Source: Paramuribaculum sp. (GTDB lineage: Bacteria > Bacteroidota > Bacteroidia > Bacteroidales > Muribaculaceae). Taken from it: a stretch of DNA of 47,656 nt. The notes under the pieces are model-generated. The model was given only the letters and a program-made list of their open reading frames with translations, was not told where the DNA came from and made no database searches. The position numbers and the translations under genes were made by a program. This document shows, piece by piece, positions 18,369-27,838 of the stretch (its first letter is position 1; each line of letters starts with the position of its first letter). The DNA is taken from the NCBI GenBank assembly GCA_029060545.1, contig JAIDTT010000081.1, positions 1 to 47,656 on the forward strand. Reading direction: 5' to 3'.

Positions 18369-19028
18369 TTATTCGGCGTTTTCCTTGAGCCACTTGGTGC
18401 GGACGGCATCCGGAAGGTGCTTCACGGAGAAGTCGGAGAAGGTGACGTTAAAGCCGTCGCCGTCGGGGCAGGCTCCCATCATGCCGATCTTCACGGGGCG
18501 ATTGGCCTCCATCCAGGCATTGCGCATGAGGGTGTACTCCTTGTCGTCAAACGAGTAGAAGATCTCGATGGCATCGAGGCGACGCACAGCCTTGATCCAA
18601 ATAAATTCCACAGGGCGGTCGAGGGCTATCACGCTCCAGTCGGATGTGTGGTGAGTGACCACTGTGCTGAGATTGTACTTGCCGTCGACAAACTCGATAC
18701 CGGTCTTGATATAGTTCTCGTGGTCAATGCGAATCATCATACCGGCCTGATCGAAACGCACTTTATAGTCGCCGGATATCTTTACCTTGGCTTCAAACTC
18801 GCCGCCGTATTCAGCGAAGTAGAAGGGAGCATCGTCGACGGTGAAGCCATAGTGAGAGATACGCCAGTAGTCGCTTTTGGGGGTGACAAACATCGAGAGC
18901 TTGCCGTTGGAAATATTCCACTTTGCCGGTTCATTGAACCAGTTCATCTTCTCAAGAGTCTGTGCACCCGACGACTGGATGCAGAGGAAAGCGCATACGG
19001 CTGCAAAGAGTAATTTTTTCATATTCAC
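18369..19028 (-). CDS. DUF1349 (concanavalin-like) secreted protein
   Basis: WRISHYGFTVDDAPFYFAEYGGEFEAKVKISGDYKVRFDQAGMMIRIDHENYIKTGIEFVDG; signal peptide. Confidence 0.88.
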   Translation of the reverse strand: MNMKKLLFAAVCAFLCIQSSGAQTLEKMNWFNEPAKWNISNGKLSMFVTPKSDYWRISHYGFTVDDAPFYFAEYGGEFEAKVKISGDYKVRFDQAGMMIRIDHENYIKTGIEFVDGKYNLSTVVTHHTSDWSVIALDRPVEFIWIKAVRRLDAIEIFYSFDDKEYTLMRNAWMEANRPVKIGMMGACPDGDGFNVTFSDFSVKHLPDAVRTKWLKENAE

Positions 19029-19153
19029 GCGGTTGATTATTATGTTATTTGAATTTATTTCGTAGCAAAGGATGGATTAACCATAAATATTATTACATTT
19101 GCAAAAGTAACACATTGCTACACATCGGGCAATAGTCATAAATAACCATTCTA

Positions 19154-19891
19154 ATGAGTACGATCAGAGAGCTTGAGGATATAATGTCGGCGCAGTCACA
19201 GCAGGCCGGAGAGCTTAATATTGATACTGATATCATTGCGTATGCGCAGACTATGGCCGATATCGAGAATGCGATAGTGGTGATAAGCGATATGGCTCAG
19301 AAGCGGAGCCGGATATTTCTGGGTACGTTCGCACGTGAGCTTGGCATCAATGACTACGATAGTGAAAACTCCATCTGGGAGAAGGTGATTCTATCTTATC
19401 TATCGGAGGCAGAGTTGGAGACCAAGATGATATCCGAATTGCGGTTTTACCACTTCATTAAGAATAAGCCGAAATCGCGGCGCAATTACTATCTGCTTAC
19501 GAAGTTGCGCTTCCAGACTCATGCGGGTCGGATGGCCGATGTGGCTCACAAGCTTTACTATATATATGATGATCGAGGCGATGCGGTGAAATATGCCGTC
19601 TGCCGATATGCTCCGCTCACATTTGATTTTCGTGGCAAAAGCGTCATTGTAAACTCTATCGACGGGTCTATGGAGGAGCTTACCACTTCTGACGGCAAGG
19701 GCATACTGAGCAGGCGCGAACGTCAGGTGATGTCGCTGATCGCCGAAGGTAAGAAGAGTGCGGAGATCGCTGAGTTACTCAGTGTGAGCATTCACACCGT
19801 AAGCCGTCACCGACAGGAGATATTGGCCAAACTTCAGGTAAAAAACTCTATCGATGCCTGCCGGCTCGCGCGCTCGATGGAGCTGATTTAA
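19154..19891 (+). CDS. LuxR-type HTH transcriptional regulator
   Basis: LSRRERQVMSLIAEGKKSAEIAELLSVSIHTVSRHRQEILAKLQVKNSIDACRLA. Confidence 0.92.
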   Translation: MSTIRELEDIMSAQSQQAGELNIDTDIIAYAQTMADIENAIVVISDMAQKRSRIFLGTFARELGINDYDSENSIWEKVILSYLSEAELETKMISELRFYHFIKNKPKSRRNYYLLTKLRFQTHAGRMADVAHKLYYIYDDRGDAVKYAVCRYAPLTFDFRGKSVIVNSIDGSMEELTTSDGKGILSRRERQVMSLIAEGKKSAEIAELLSVSIHTVSRHRQEILAKLQVKNSIDACRLARSMELI

Positions 19892-21237
19892 GTTCGGCTA
19901 CGATTATATAGATAGTAGCCTGTGATGCAAAGCGAAGTGAGCATCTCCGATACTCCAAGCGCAAGCCAAATTCCGCTTTCGCCTGCGATCATAGGCAAAA
20001 TGATAAAGGATGGGATGAGCAACACCGCGCCGCGAAGCAGTGCGAACACGATTGCCGGAGCTACCTTCTCGATACTCTGGAAGTAACCTATGGCAGTGAG
20101 ATTGAATATGAAAAATATGAACGCTACTGAAAAGAGCGGGAATCCTGATACGGCGATTCCTGCTGCAGCCGTATCGCCATTGAGGAAGAGGTGTACCATC
20201 AGATCGGGAATGAACACGAACGCTGCTGTTACGATCAGTCCGCACACTATAGCCGACATAATGGCGAGACGCTCGGTGGCTACGATGCGCGATTTGCTGC
20301 CCAGTCCATAATTGTAGCTTATAATCGGCTGGGCTGATTGCGCTATAGCATTGCCGATCATGAATGCAAAGGGGCAGTAGTAGCAGGCGATACTGAAAGC
20401 GCCTACACCATCGTCGCCGATATAGTGCATAAACACGAGATTGCCCATAAGCATTAGCATTCCCATGGTGGCTTCACCCAATAGAGCCGAGATACCAATT
20501 TTACACTGATAGCCGATATTGCGTAGCGTGAGCCTTAGACTCTTACTGCTCAATTTCAGGCGGATGATGCGAAGTGTATCAGCCATCCATCCAAGATAGC
20601 ACATCACCATAAGGCCTCCTACCGCGCAACTTATACAGGTGGCTATCGCTGCGCCTCTCACACCCATCTGCATCGGGAAAATCATCACATAGTCGAGCGC
20701 GACGTTGAGCAATCCGGGCAATACGTTGCACCACATCGCGTAGCTCGGTGAGCCGTCGAGCCGTACTACAAATAGTCCGATACCGCACCACGCCTGAAAC
20801 AGACAAGCCACGAATATCCAGGGCATATAGTCGGTGACGAGCGGAAGGAGTGTCTCGGAACTACCGAGCATACGGCCCGTGGCAGCAGGGGATACCAACG
20901 TAGTTGCAAGAAAAGCCAATACTATTATAGTGACAACAGCGAGAGCCTGAGTGATATTAAGCCGGGCGGCTTTCACATTATCGTTGGCCAGGTGGATCGA
21001 CGATACCACCGAGCAGCCCACGCCGAGCATCAGGCTTATTCCCATTATCACCATAGTGGGAGCGATGCAGATGTTTACGGCAGCAAGTCCGTCGCTGCCT
21101 ACGCCCTGACCTACAAAGATGCCGTCGGTAGCCGTTACGGCACAGAGCGAAAGCATTCCCAGCAGAGTGGGGATGAAGTAGATTCTGAACAGGCGTGGGA
21201 TTTTTACCTTCCCGAGATCGATAGAGTCGCGTTGCAT
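19888..21237 (-). CDS. MATE-family efflux transporter
   Basis: 449-aa multi-TM protein with MATE features (IPTLLGMLSLCAVTATDGIFVGQGVGSDGLAAVNI; AQSAQPIISYNYG). Confidence 0.92.
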   Translation of the reverse strand: MQRDSIDLGKVKIPRLFRIYFIPTLLGMLSLCAVTATDGIFVGQGVGSDGLAAVNICIAPTMVIMGISLMLGVGCSVVSSIHLANDNVKAARLNITQALAVVTIIVLAFLATTLVSPAATGRMLGSSETLLPLVTDYMPWIFVACLFQAWCGIGLFVVRLDGSPSYAMWCNVLPGLLNVALDYVMIFPMQMGVRGAAIATCISCAVGGLMVMCYLGWMADTLRIIRLKLSSKSLRLTLRNIGYQCKIGISALLGEATMGMLMLMGNLVFMHYIGDDGVGAFSIACYYCPFAFMIGNAIAQSAQPIISYNYGLGSKSRIVATERLAIMSAIVCGLIVTAAFVFIPDLMVHLFLNGDTAAAGIAVSGFPLFSVAFIFFIFNLTAIGYFQSIEKVAPAIVFALLRGAVLLIPSFIILPMIAGESGIWLALGVSEMLTSLCITGYYLYNRSRT

Positions 21238-21295
21238 AATTCACTGCAAAGTTACTACAAAGATTGAAGTACAGAAAACAAGAGAACAATGAAAT

Positions 21296-21537
21296 AAAAA
21301 CCCTCAACCGCTGCAACGGTCAAGGGTTGGGGTTCAAGACAAAAGGCACTCAGTTTTGAGTTATACCCTTAGTGTTGTGCCAAATGCCTTACGATATGTT
21401 AATAAAATTCGTTAGCATTCGTTTCGGGTGGTTAGAGTTTACACTCTTAAGCATTAAGCGCTAACCACTGAGGAGGTTTTGCAAATTGCATGTAATTAGC
21501 TATTAAATAATAGCTTCCCTCTAAGGCTTTTTTAATT
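21296..21537 (-). ncRNA. Structured small RNA of unresolved family (6S / Bacteroidales-1-type candidate)
   Basis: Non-coding; strong promoter match TTTG-N20-TATCTTTG (minus strand, 21575-21544); internal hairpins agctatt/aatagct, gtggtt/aaccac, actca/tgagt; ends in GC hairpin 21299-21328 followed by a minus-strand T tract. Confidence 0.6.
21299..21328 (-). terminator. Intrinsic terminator of the ncRNA
   Basis: aaccct...accg/cggt...agggtt stem followed on the minus strand by TTTTTATTT. Confidence 0.65.
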
Positions 21538-21543
21538 CAACCG

Positions 21544-21575
21544 CAAAGATAAAACAAACTTTGCAAACAGACAAA
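21544..21575 (-). promoter_or_regulatory. Bacteroidetes-type promoter TTTG-N20-TATCTTTG
   Basis: Exact element match read on the minus strand. Confidence 0.65.
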
Positions 21576-21728
21576 TAAAAATCCCCTGTGGTCTTGCAAT
21601 GTTTTGATCGTTAACATTCGGACAATTCTAAAATTTTGTTACGGGTGCGAAATTTTTAATGAAAAGTTTTTTCTTTTCAGATTTATCCTTTTTCTTTGCA
21701 TAGTTACTTATTCAAATCCTGAATTGCT

Positions 21729-21980
21729 ATGCTTGGATTATTAGTATGGGCTATCTTGATTTTTTTGATTGCATGCGCCTCTTGCCCTGGTTTTTTTACA
21801 ATGATTTGTACAATTGTAGGTGTAATTTTCGGTATCTTTATACTTCTTTGTATTATTGGCATATTTTGCGGTGAGCCTTATCCGGATATGAAGGAAACAC
21901 CAAAAGATCGCGAAAAAGCCATCGATGAATGGGAAAAATATACCGGCCGCACACATCCTACCCGTGAAAAGAATAAGTAG
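21729..21980 (+). CDS. Small membrane protein
   Basis: 83 aa with two hydrophobic stretches followed by a charged tail; isolated ORF with ATG. Confidence 0.5.
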   Translation: MLGLLVWAILIFLIACASCPGFFTMICTIVGVIFGIFILLCIIGIFCGEPYPDMKETPKDREKAIDEWEKYTGRTHPTREKNK

Positions 21981-22060
21981 CTAGTTGATGTGAAGAGTAG
22001 AGAGGGGTATAGAACATAAGAGAACCGGCGGTTGTTGAAATAATAAAACGACTATTTGAA

Positions 22061-23296
22061 ATGACTTCCGCTCAGACCAACGGCACGGCTGGCTCGGCAA
22101 CTTCGCCGGCACCAAGACACTATGGCATATTCGTAGTTTTCATCGCCATTATCGGCGCATTCTCATCGCTCGTCAACGATATGTACCTCCCTACGATTCC
22201 GGCGATGATGCACCAGTTTCACACCACTCCGTCGATGACCCAGATGGGTATATCGATGGCGATGATCGGTATGGGTATCGGCTCTGTATTGTGGGGCTCG
22301 GCGAGCGATCGCTACGGTCGTAAACCTATACTGATTATATCGCTGATTATCTTTGTAGCGGCTACGGCGTTGTCACTGTTTTCGCAAAGCATTACCTTCT
22401 TTATCGTCTGCCGTCTGTTTCAGGGTCTCGGTGCCGGTGGCGCCATGGTGCTCTCCACATCTATTCCAGCCGACGTGTATATGGGACGACAGCTCGCCAA
22501 GCTGATGGCTATAGTCGGTGCGATCAATGGCGTGGCGCCGGCTCTCGGTCCGGTGCTCGGCGGATTTATGGCCGATTGGGTAGGTTGGCGGGGTATTTTC
22601 GTAGTGCTGCTTGTGATCGGTGTAGGCATGACTTTCTGGACCACACGCTATAGCGAGACGCTTCCGCCGCAGCGCCGTATTCAGGCACGCAGTTTCGGAG
22701 ATTATATCAAAGCATATCGGTCGCTGGTCGTCAACCGAAGGTTTATGATTTACGTCACAATCAAGGCTGTGGCAATCGGATTGCTCTATGCCTACATAGC
22801 ATCGGCTCCATTCATCATCCAGACGCATTACGGCTTCAGCGCATTGATGTTCGGATTGATATTCGGTGGAAATGCTTTAGCTATGAGCGTAGGATCGTGG
22901 CTGGCTCTGCGCTTCAAGGTGATGAAGCAGGGTATGATCGCGGGTTGTGTAGGTATGTTCGTTTTCGCGGTAGCGGAAGCAGTGGTGATGTGGGGCGGTG
23001 CCTCTTTTCTGCTCTATGAGTTGTGTGCAGTGCCGATGCTGCTCTTCTCAGGAATGATTTTTTCGAGTGCCAACACTCTGTCGATGGAGGTTGGCCGACA
23101 GGAAGCGGGCACGGCATCCGCCATACTCAGTGTGGTGAAGTATCTCTTTGCTGCCGTTGTATCGCCGCTTGTAGGCCTCGGGAATATGTTCCATTCGGCA
23201 GCGATCGCTTATGTTGCCGTCACATCCGTAGCCCTGATACTCGCATGGATGGCCTACCGCCTGCCTCCGCTTGCCGATATGGAGCGCTCCAATTGA
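22061..23296 (+). CDS. MFS transporter, Bcr/CflA drug-resistance type
   Basis: GSASDRYGRKPILIISL and LFQGLGAGGAMVLSTSIPADVY motifs; 12 TM. Confidence 0.92.
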   Translation: MTSAQTNGTAGSATSPAPRHYGIFVVFIAIIGAFSSLVNDMYLPTIPAMMHQFHTTPSMTQMGISMAMIGMGIGSVLWGSASDRYGRKPILIISLIIFVAATALSLFSQSITFFIVCRLFQGLGAGGAMVLSTSIPADVYMGRQLAKLMAIVGAINGVAPALGPVLGGFMADWVGWRGIFVVLLVIGVGMTFWTTRYSETLPPQRRIQARSFGDYIKAYRSLVVNRRFMIYVTIKAVAIGLLYAYIASAPFIIQTHYGFSALMFGLIFGGNALAMSVGSWLALRFKVMKQGMIAGCVGMFVFAVAEAVVMWGGASFLLYELCAVPMLLFSGMIFSSANTLSMEVGRQEAGTASAILSVVKYLFAAVVSPLVGLGNMFHSAAIAYVAVTSVALILAWMAYRLPPLADMERSN

Positions 23297-23319
23297 AGAT
23301 TCACAGCCGGGACGACGGA

Positions 23320-24543
23320 TTAAAATTTGATGTCGAACACAGTGAGTCCGTTGCTCCGATCGGTGTACAGAGAGAATGCGGCTCCGTGGCTACGCAGTAT
23401 ATCCCCCACCAGCATCAGACCCAATCCTCTGTCGGGACGTTTGGTGGAGAAGAACGGCGTGAAAATCTTTGAAGAGACATCATCGGCTATGCCCTCACCG
23501 TTATCAATAATTTTAATCCCGGATTTCCTGATACGCACTACAATTTCGCCCCCGGCTTTATTGCCGATACTTTCGGCAGCATTCTTTACGATATTCACGA
23601 GAGCTCTCTCTATCAGCATGATGTCGATATCAAATATGATCGGGTCGGGATCAGTAACATCAACCTTTATCTTAATATTCTGACCGACAGTGGACTGCAA
23701 CATCGGTGCCATACGATTGATCTCAGCTACGATATCTACTGGAGTCTTGACGGGCGAAGGCAGCTTTACAACTCCGGCATAGCCACCGACGAAATCCACC
23801 AGATTACGGCAACTTTCACGTGTCCCGGTCAGGACTCGCTCCATTGATACATCTCCGCTGTGGATTTCATTGATGCTGTCGAGCACGGATATTACGGATC
23901 CGAGAGTGTTGTTGACCTCATGGCCTATGGTGCGTATAATGGTGTTGAATACCGTGCGCTCGGATTTGATGATGTCGTCGGTGAGTATTTCGATGATAAA
24001 AAATGTGCGTCGGAATCCGGAGTCCATAAACCATAGACGTGAGCATCGGTAGATTTGTGAAGAAGCCAGACGCACCACGCGTGTTTCATCAGCTTTCAAT
24101 GATGCAAGTACTGCAATGAGACCTGGATTCTGAATCTTTCGAAATATCGGATTGGATTGAATTATATTGTCGTCGAAATCGCAGATCGCGATTCCGAGAG
24201 GCGAGACCTCGATTAACTTGCTTAAAAACAATTCCTGTTCCATTAGTTTCAGTCGCTCAGCCTTCATCGTCGCCATCATCTGATTGAATATGTTGATCAC
24301 TTTATCGGCATCGGTTTGCCCTGTTTTTCGCAATCGACTGTTGAAATCCTGACTGCGAAGTAAGTCAAATCCGCTCTTTATGGCCTCAAGCGGTTTCATC
24401 ACAGCCCGAAAAGTTAATGCCAGCATAAGCATTAACGTAGCGCCGATAAGCGTTACCGTCAATATGGAAAAGCTACAGACGGTAGCGATAATCAGTGCGA
24501 TAGTCAATGCTATGGCCGACAAAAAGAATATCCTATAAGTCAT
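23320..24543 (-). CDS. Sensor histidine kinase (HAMP/PAS, NtrY-like)
   Basis: TIGHEVNNTLGSVISVLDSI H-box; NIVKNAAESIG N-box; DNGEGI; FFSTKRPDRGLGLMLV. Confidence 0.93.
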   Translation of the reverse strand: MTYRIFFLSAIALTIALIIATVCSFSILTVTLIGATLMLMLALTFRAVMKPLEAIKSGFDLLRSQDFNSRLRKTGQTDADKVINIFNQMMATMKAERLKLMEQELFLSKLIEVSPLGIAICDFDDNIIQSNPIFRKIQNPGLIAVLASLKADETRVVRLASSQIYRCSRLWFMDSGFRRTFFIIEILTDDIIKSERTVFNTIIRTIGHEVNNTLGSVISVLDSINEIHSGDVSMERVLTGTRESCRNLVDFVGGYAGVVKLPSPVKTPVDIVAEINRMAPMLQSTVGQNIKIKVDVTDPDPIIFDIDIMLIERALVNIVKNAAESIGNKAGGEIVVRIRKSGIKIIDNGEGIADDVSSKIFTPFFSTKRPDRGLGLMLVGDILRSHGAAFSLYTDRSNGLTVFDIKF

Positions 24544-25073
24544 AACCCGTATTTTTCAATCCGTCGATAAAGTGCCTGACGCGTGATACCGAGTTTCTGC
24601 GCCGCTACACTCATATTACCTTGGCTCATCTCAATAGCGTGGATGATCGCCTCGCGTTCGATTGATTCGAGCGGTTCGATCTTTTGTGATTCGGCTATCG
24701 ATAGGTCGGCGTCGGAGATCAATTTCCTCATTTTAGAGCGAAGATCATCGTTGTCCCATGGCTTTGTGATAAAGTCGGCAGCTCCATATTTCATCCCTTC
24801 TACAGCCAGTGGTATCGTACCCCAGGCGGTAATTAGAATCACGGGCAGTTCGGGGCGCAATATCTTTATCTTACGGAGTATTTCTATACCCTGAGAGCCG
24901 GTGGAGGATAGGGTGAGATTCATATCGAGCACCACTAATTTGATCTGAGGATTGCGTACACAGTCCAGTGCGTCGCGTTCGGTAGAGGCTTCGATGTATT
25001 CGTAGCCACACCGCTTTGCTACAAGGCCGATGGAGAGGCGTACAGCGCTGTCGTCGTCAATAATCAGAATCAT
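24540..25073 (-). CDS. Response regulator with Fis-type HTH, lacking an AAA+ domain
   Basis: Receiver IIDDDSAVRLS...LVVLDMNL...ITAWGT...KPWD; C-terminal MSVAAQKLGITRQALYRRIEKYGL; 177 aa total. Confidence 0.93.
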   Translation of the reverse strand: MILIIDDDSAVRLSIGLVAKRCGYEYIEASTERDALDCVRNPQIKLVVLDMNLTLSSTGSQGIEILRKIKILRPELPVILITAWGTIPLAVEGMKYGAADFITKPWDNDDLRSKMRKLISDADLSIAESQKIEPLESIEREAIIHAIEMSQGNMSVAAQKLGITRQALYRRIEKYGL

Positions 25074-25127
25074 ATCGCAAATTTAACGAGTTTTTTGTTT
25101 TGCGGAAATTGCTGTCAGCATTAAAAT

Positions 25128-26603
25128 TTATTCGATGTATCGCGACACATCATTGTCGATAGGAGTATTGGCTTGATAGTCGAATAGTGTTATCGACCTG
25201 ATCTGATACCAGTAATTCCATAGCAGAAACAGTTCATTGATGTAATTGCGCATACTTTCATCTTTTCGTTGCTGCGAATCGTTTAGGTCAAGAGTGGAAA
25301 TCATACCGATCAGGTAAGTCTGTACATTTGTGTCGTAGCGCTGCTTGGCTATTTCATACGCTCGCGTGGCATTTTCCAGTTGGCGACCCTGATTGGAGTA
25401 GCGCTCTACCAATACGTAAAGCTCCTGACGGAAATCTGTAGCCTCCTGGCGCAGGCGGCTTTCGGTCACGCGCAGATTGCTTTCAGCTACCTTTACCTTT
25501 CCTTTTCGTTTGCCCCAGTCGACGATCGGTATTGAGAATCCTACTTCCACGAGCTGATTGCTCCGCAAGCGAGAATACGCCTCACCGATACGATTGTCCG
25601 TACCCGTGTAGCCAACCTGCACGAATAGGTTAACTTGTCGCATGTCGCCTTTGGCTTTGGCTACCTCATATTCTGCTTCGAGTTGCCGGCGACGGATGTT
25701 ATACGCAAATTTATTATTGGCCAAGGCTTCTGACAGTGCGTGATCGTAGCTTATTCTCGCTACCGGAATCGAGGATGGCACTACCGGGTATATCTCTATG
25801 TCTGAATCGATATTCAGATGCGAACGCAAAGCAAACATATTGCTTTTCATGGTAGTTTCGCTCTGGGTATACTGCGATTCGGCATCAAGTACATTGAGCT
25901 CCATCTGCAGCAGATCATTATTGCTTATCCTACCCATAGCTCTTTTCTCTTTCGCTACGGAGTAGAGTTTCCGCGCGTTTTCGAGATTCAGATTGGCTGT
26001 GACAAGATTTTCACGGCTTAAAATCAAGTTGAAAAATAGTCCTATGGTGGTCTGTGCTACATCCTCGGTCGCACTCATGAATGCGACCTTGGCTTCGGAG
26101 TACCTTACCGGTTCGATTTTGCCGCGCCAGCGCAGGGAATTTACTCCGAATATAGGCTGACTGAGCGAGAGGGCTACCGGTATAGTCATGAAGCGATTGC
26201 CCTTATCTGCTCCATACTGGTGCAGAAAGTCGAGGGTCGTAGAGAGGCGTAGCTGGCCTCCGGTAAGGGGAATGTTTTGCGTCACTGATAGTTTTGACTG
26301 GATATCGAGTGAGTGGGAGCGTACGAAGGAATAATTGCCATCGGCATCCATATAAGATGAATAACGGTCGGAATACGAAGGGGCTGTGGCCGTGAGTGCT
26401 ATCTCAGGGAGTCGATCGGCCTGGTACGTTCGCCATTCCCAATATGCGGTACGCAACTCATCTAAAGCCACCGCCGACCCTACGCTGTTTTTTCGAGCCA
26501 TCACTATGGCATCTTCAAGGGTGAGCCTTAACTCTTCCGACCGGCTCACCAATGGCACGGTCAGAAGTATGGCGGTACAGATTATGTATAGTTTGCGGTT
26601 CAT
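25128..26603 (-). CDS. TolC-family outer membrane efflux protein
   Basis: Start MNRKLYIICTAILL at 26603; LTLEDAIVMARKNS, repeated coiled-coil arms, YDTNVQTYLIGMISTLDLNDSQQ. Confidence 0.88.
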   Translation of the reverse strand: MNRKLYIICTAILLTVPLVSRSEELRLTLEDAIVMARKNSVGSAVALDELRTAYWEWRTYQADRLPEIALTATAPSYSDRYSSYMDADGNYSFVRSHSLDIQSKLSVTQNIPLTGGQLRLSTTLDFLHQYGADKGNRFMTIPVALSLSQPIFGVNSLRWRGKIEPVRYSEAKVAFMSATEDVAQTTIGLFFNLILSRENLVTANLNLENARKLYSVAKEKRAMGRISNNDLLQMELNVLDAESQYTQSETTMKSNMFALRSHLNIDSDIEIYPVVPSSIPVARISYDHALSEALANNKFAYNIRRRQLEAEYEVAKAKGDMRQVNLFVQVGYTGTDNRIGEAYSRLRSNQLVEVGFSIPIVDWGKRKGKVKVAESNLRVTESRLRQEATDFRQELYVLVERYSNQGRQLENATRAYEIAKQRYDTNVQTYLIGMISTLDLNDSQQRKDESMRNYINELFLLWNYWYQIRSITLFDYQANTPIDNDVSRYIE

Positions 26604-27832
26604 TGATCTTTGAGCGCTTGAGCAGGATCCACATTCATTGCTTTGCGTGCCGGCAGCCATATTCCGGCTATGATAAGTAGCATCATTAAAAGTACGGTGA
26701 TTGCCATAGCCTGATATATGGATGCGCTTTTCAGTGTGATCTCCGTGGGGGATATCATCATATCCGATAGCAATCCATAATGCACCATAAGCAGTTCGAT
26801 CGGTATGGCTATGATCGTGGATATGCAAAGCAGAAGCATACCCTCTCCGATGAATCTCCGGAATATATCGCGACGTGAAGCTCCGTTGACCATTCGGATT
26901 GCAATCTCATCCACTCTCTCCTGAGTGCGGAACCAGAAAGTACCGAGAAATCCAAGGAAGATCACAACGAGCAGAAACGTAGCGCAGATGAGAAAACTGC
27001 GGATAGTAATATTTATGCTCAGATGTGCAATCTCTCTGTAAGAAGCTAATGATTTTATCTCCGGCAGGTATACATTGCCGATGCGCTTATTGGCCGGTGT
27101 AAGCGATTCAAGAAACTCTTTGTCACGGCCGATGACAATCCGTATGATCATCTGCTCGGGCCAGTCATTGGTCGACAGTGGAGCATATATCACACCTCTC
27201 TGCGGCTCATAATCAGCCCGTCGCAGACCGTATGCCTCGGCGGCGATATGGCGCACACAGGAAGAATCCCGGCCTAATATCACATCTTTGCCTATAAACG
27301 GCTCCGGATTGTAAGCATCATTATCGTCATAGTCGCTTTTTGAGATTATCAGATCGCCGCGTTCGATAATTCCCGCCAGTTGGTCGGTGGTAGTACCGTC
27401 GGGTGCTCCCAGTTTGTAAGCCCGTATCACATCGGGGGATAGTTGACGCAGATTGCCGGGATACGTCAACGTATCGTAGGACAATTCCGTACCGTAATAA
27501 TTATAATTGTACGTGATAATATTTCTACCTACGCCGATAACTTCGATATTAGGATTTTCACGTAGATTACTGATGAGCAATTCCAGATCAGTGAAGGGTG
27601 AATGAAGGCTATCGTAAGGCTCGTAGAGTGAAGATTGGCTATCTACAATTTTTATCTTGGTGGCATATAGATCATCCACATCGTAGCCCTTATGCAGAAG
27701 CCTGACATTGAATAAGGACCAGAGCGATGAGAATAAGAACCATAGGATCAGGCTGACGATAGTAAGCTCTAAGGTCATCCATACGTTGCTGCGCCACTCG
27801 TTGCGCATTTGTTGCAATAGATTTCTTTTCAT
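26600..27832 (-). CDS. ABC transporter permease (MacB/FtsX-like)
   Basis: FtsX C-terminal: TQERVDEIAIRMVNGASRRDIFRRFIGEGMLLL...LPARKAMNVDPAQALKDQ. Confidence 0.9.
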   Translation of the reverse strand: MKRNLLQQMRNEWRSNVWMTLELTIVSLILWFLFSSLWSLFNVRLLHKGYDVDDLYATKIKIVDSQSSLYEPYDSLHSPFTDLELLISNLRENPNIEVIGVGRNIITYNYNYYGTELSYDTLTYPGNLRQLSPDVIRAYKLGAPDGTTTDQLAGIIERGDLIISKSDYDDNDAYNPEPFIGKDVILGRDSSCVRHIAAEAYGLRRADYEPQRGVIYAPLSTNDWPEQMIIRIVIGRDKEFLESLTPANKRIGNVYLPEIKSLASYREIAHLSINITIRSFLICATFLLVVIFLGFLGTFWFRTQERVDEIAIRMVNGASRRDIFRRFIGEGMLLLCISTIIAIPIELLMVHYGLLSDMMISPTEITLKSASIYQAMAITVLLMMLLIIAGIWLPARKAMNVDPAQALKDQ

Positions 27833-27838
27833 TTGTGT

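Noticed and set aside
21296-21537. Riboswitch/attenuator controlling the MATE gene
   Set aside because: Downgraded: an intrinsic terminator followed by a separate TAACTTTG before the MATE start favours an independent ncRNA, though read-through control is not excluded.
26604-26828. 75-aa N-terminal extension of the TolC-like ORF
   Set aside because: Lies within the upstream permease gene; signal peptide begins at MNRKLYIIC (26603).
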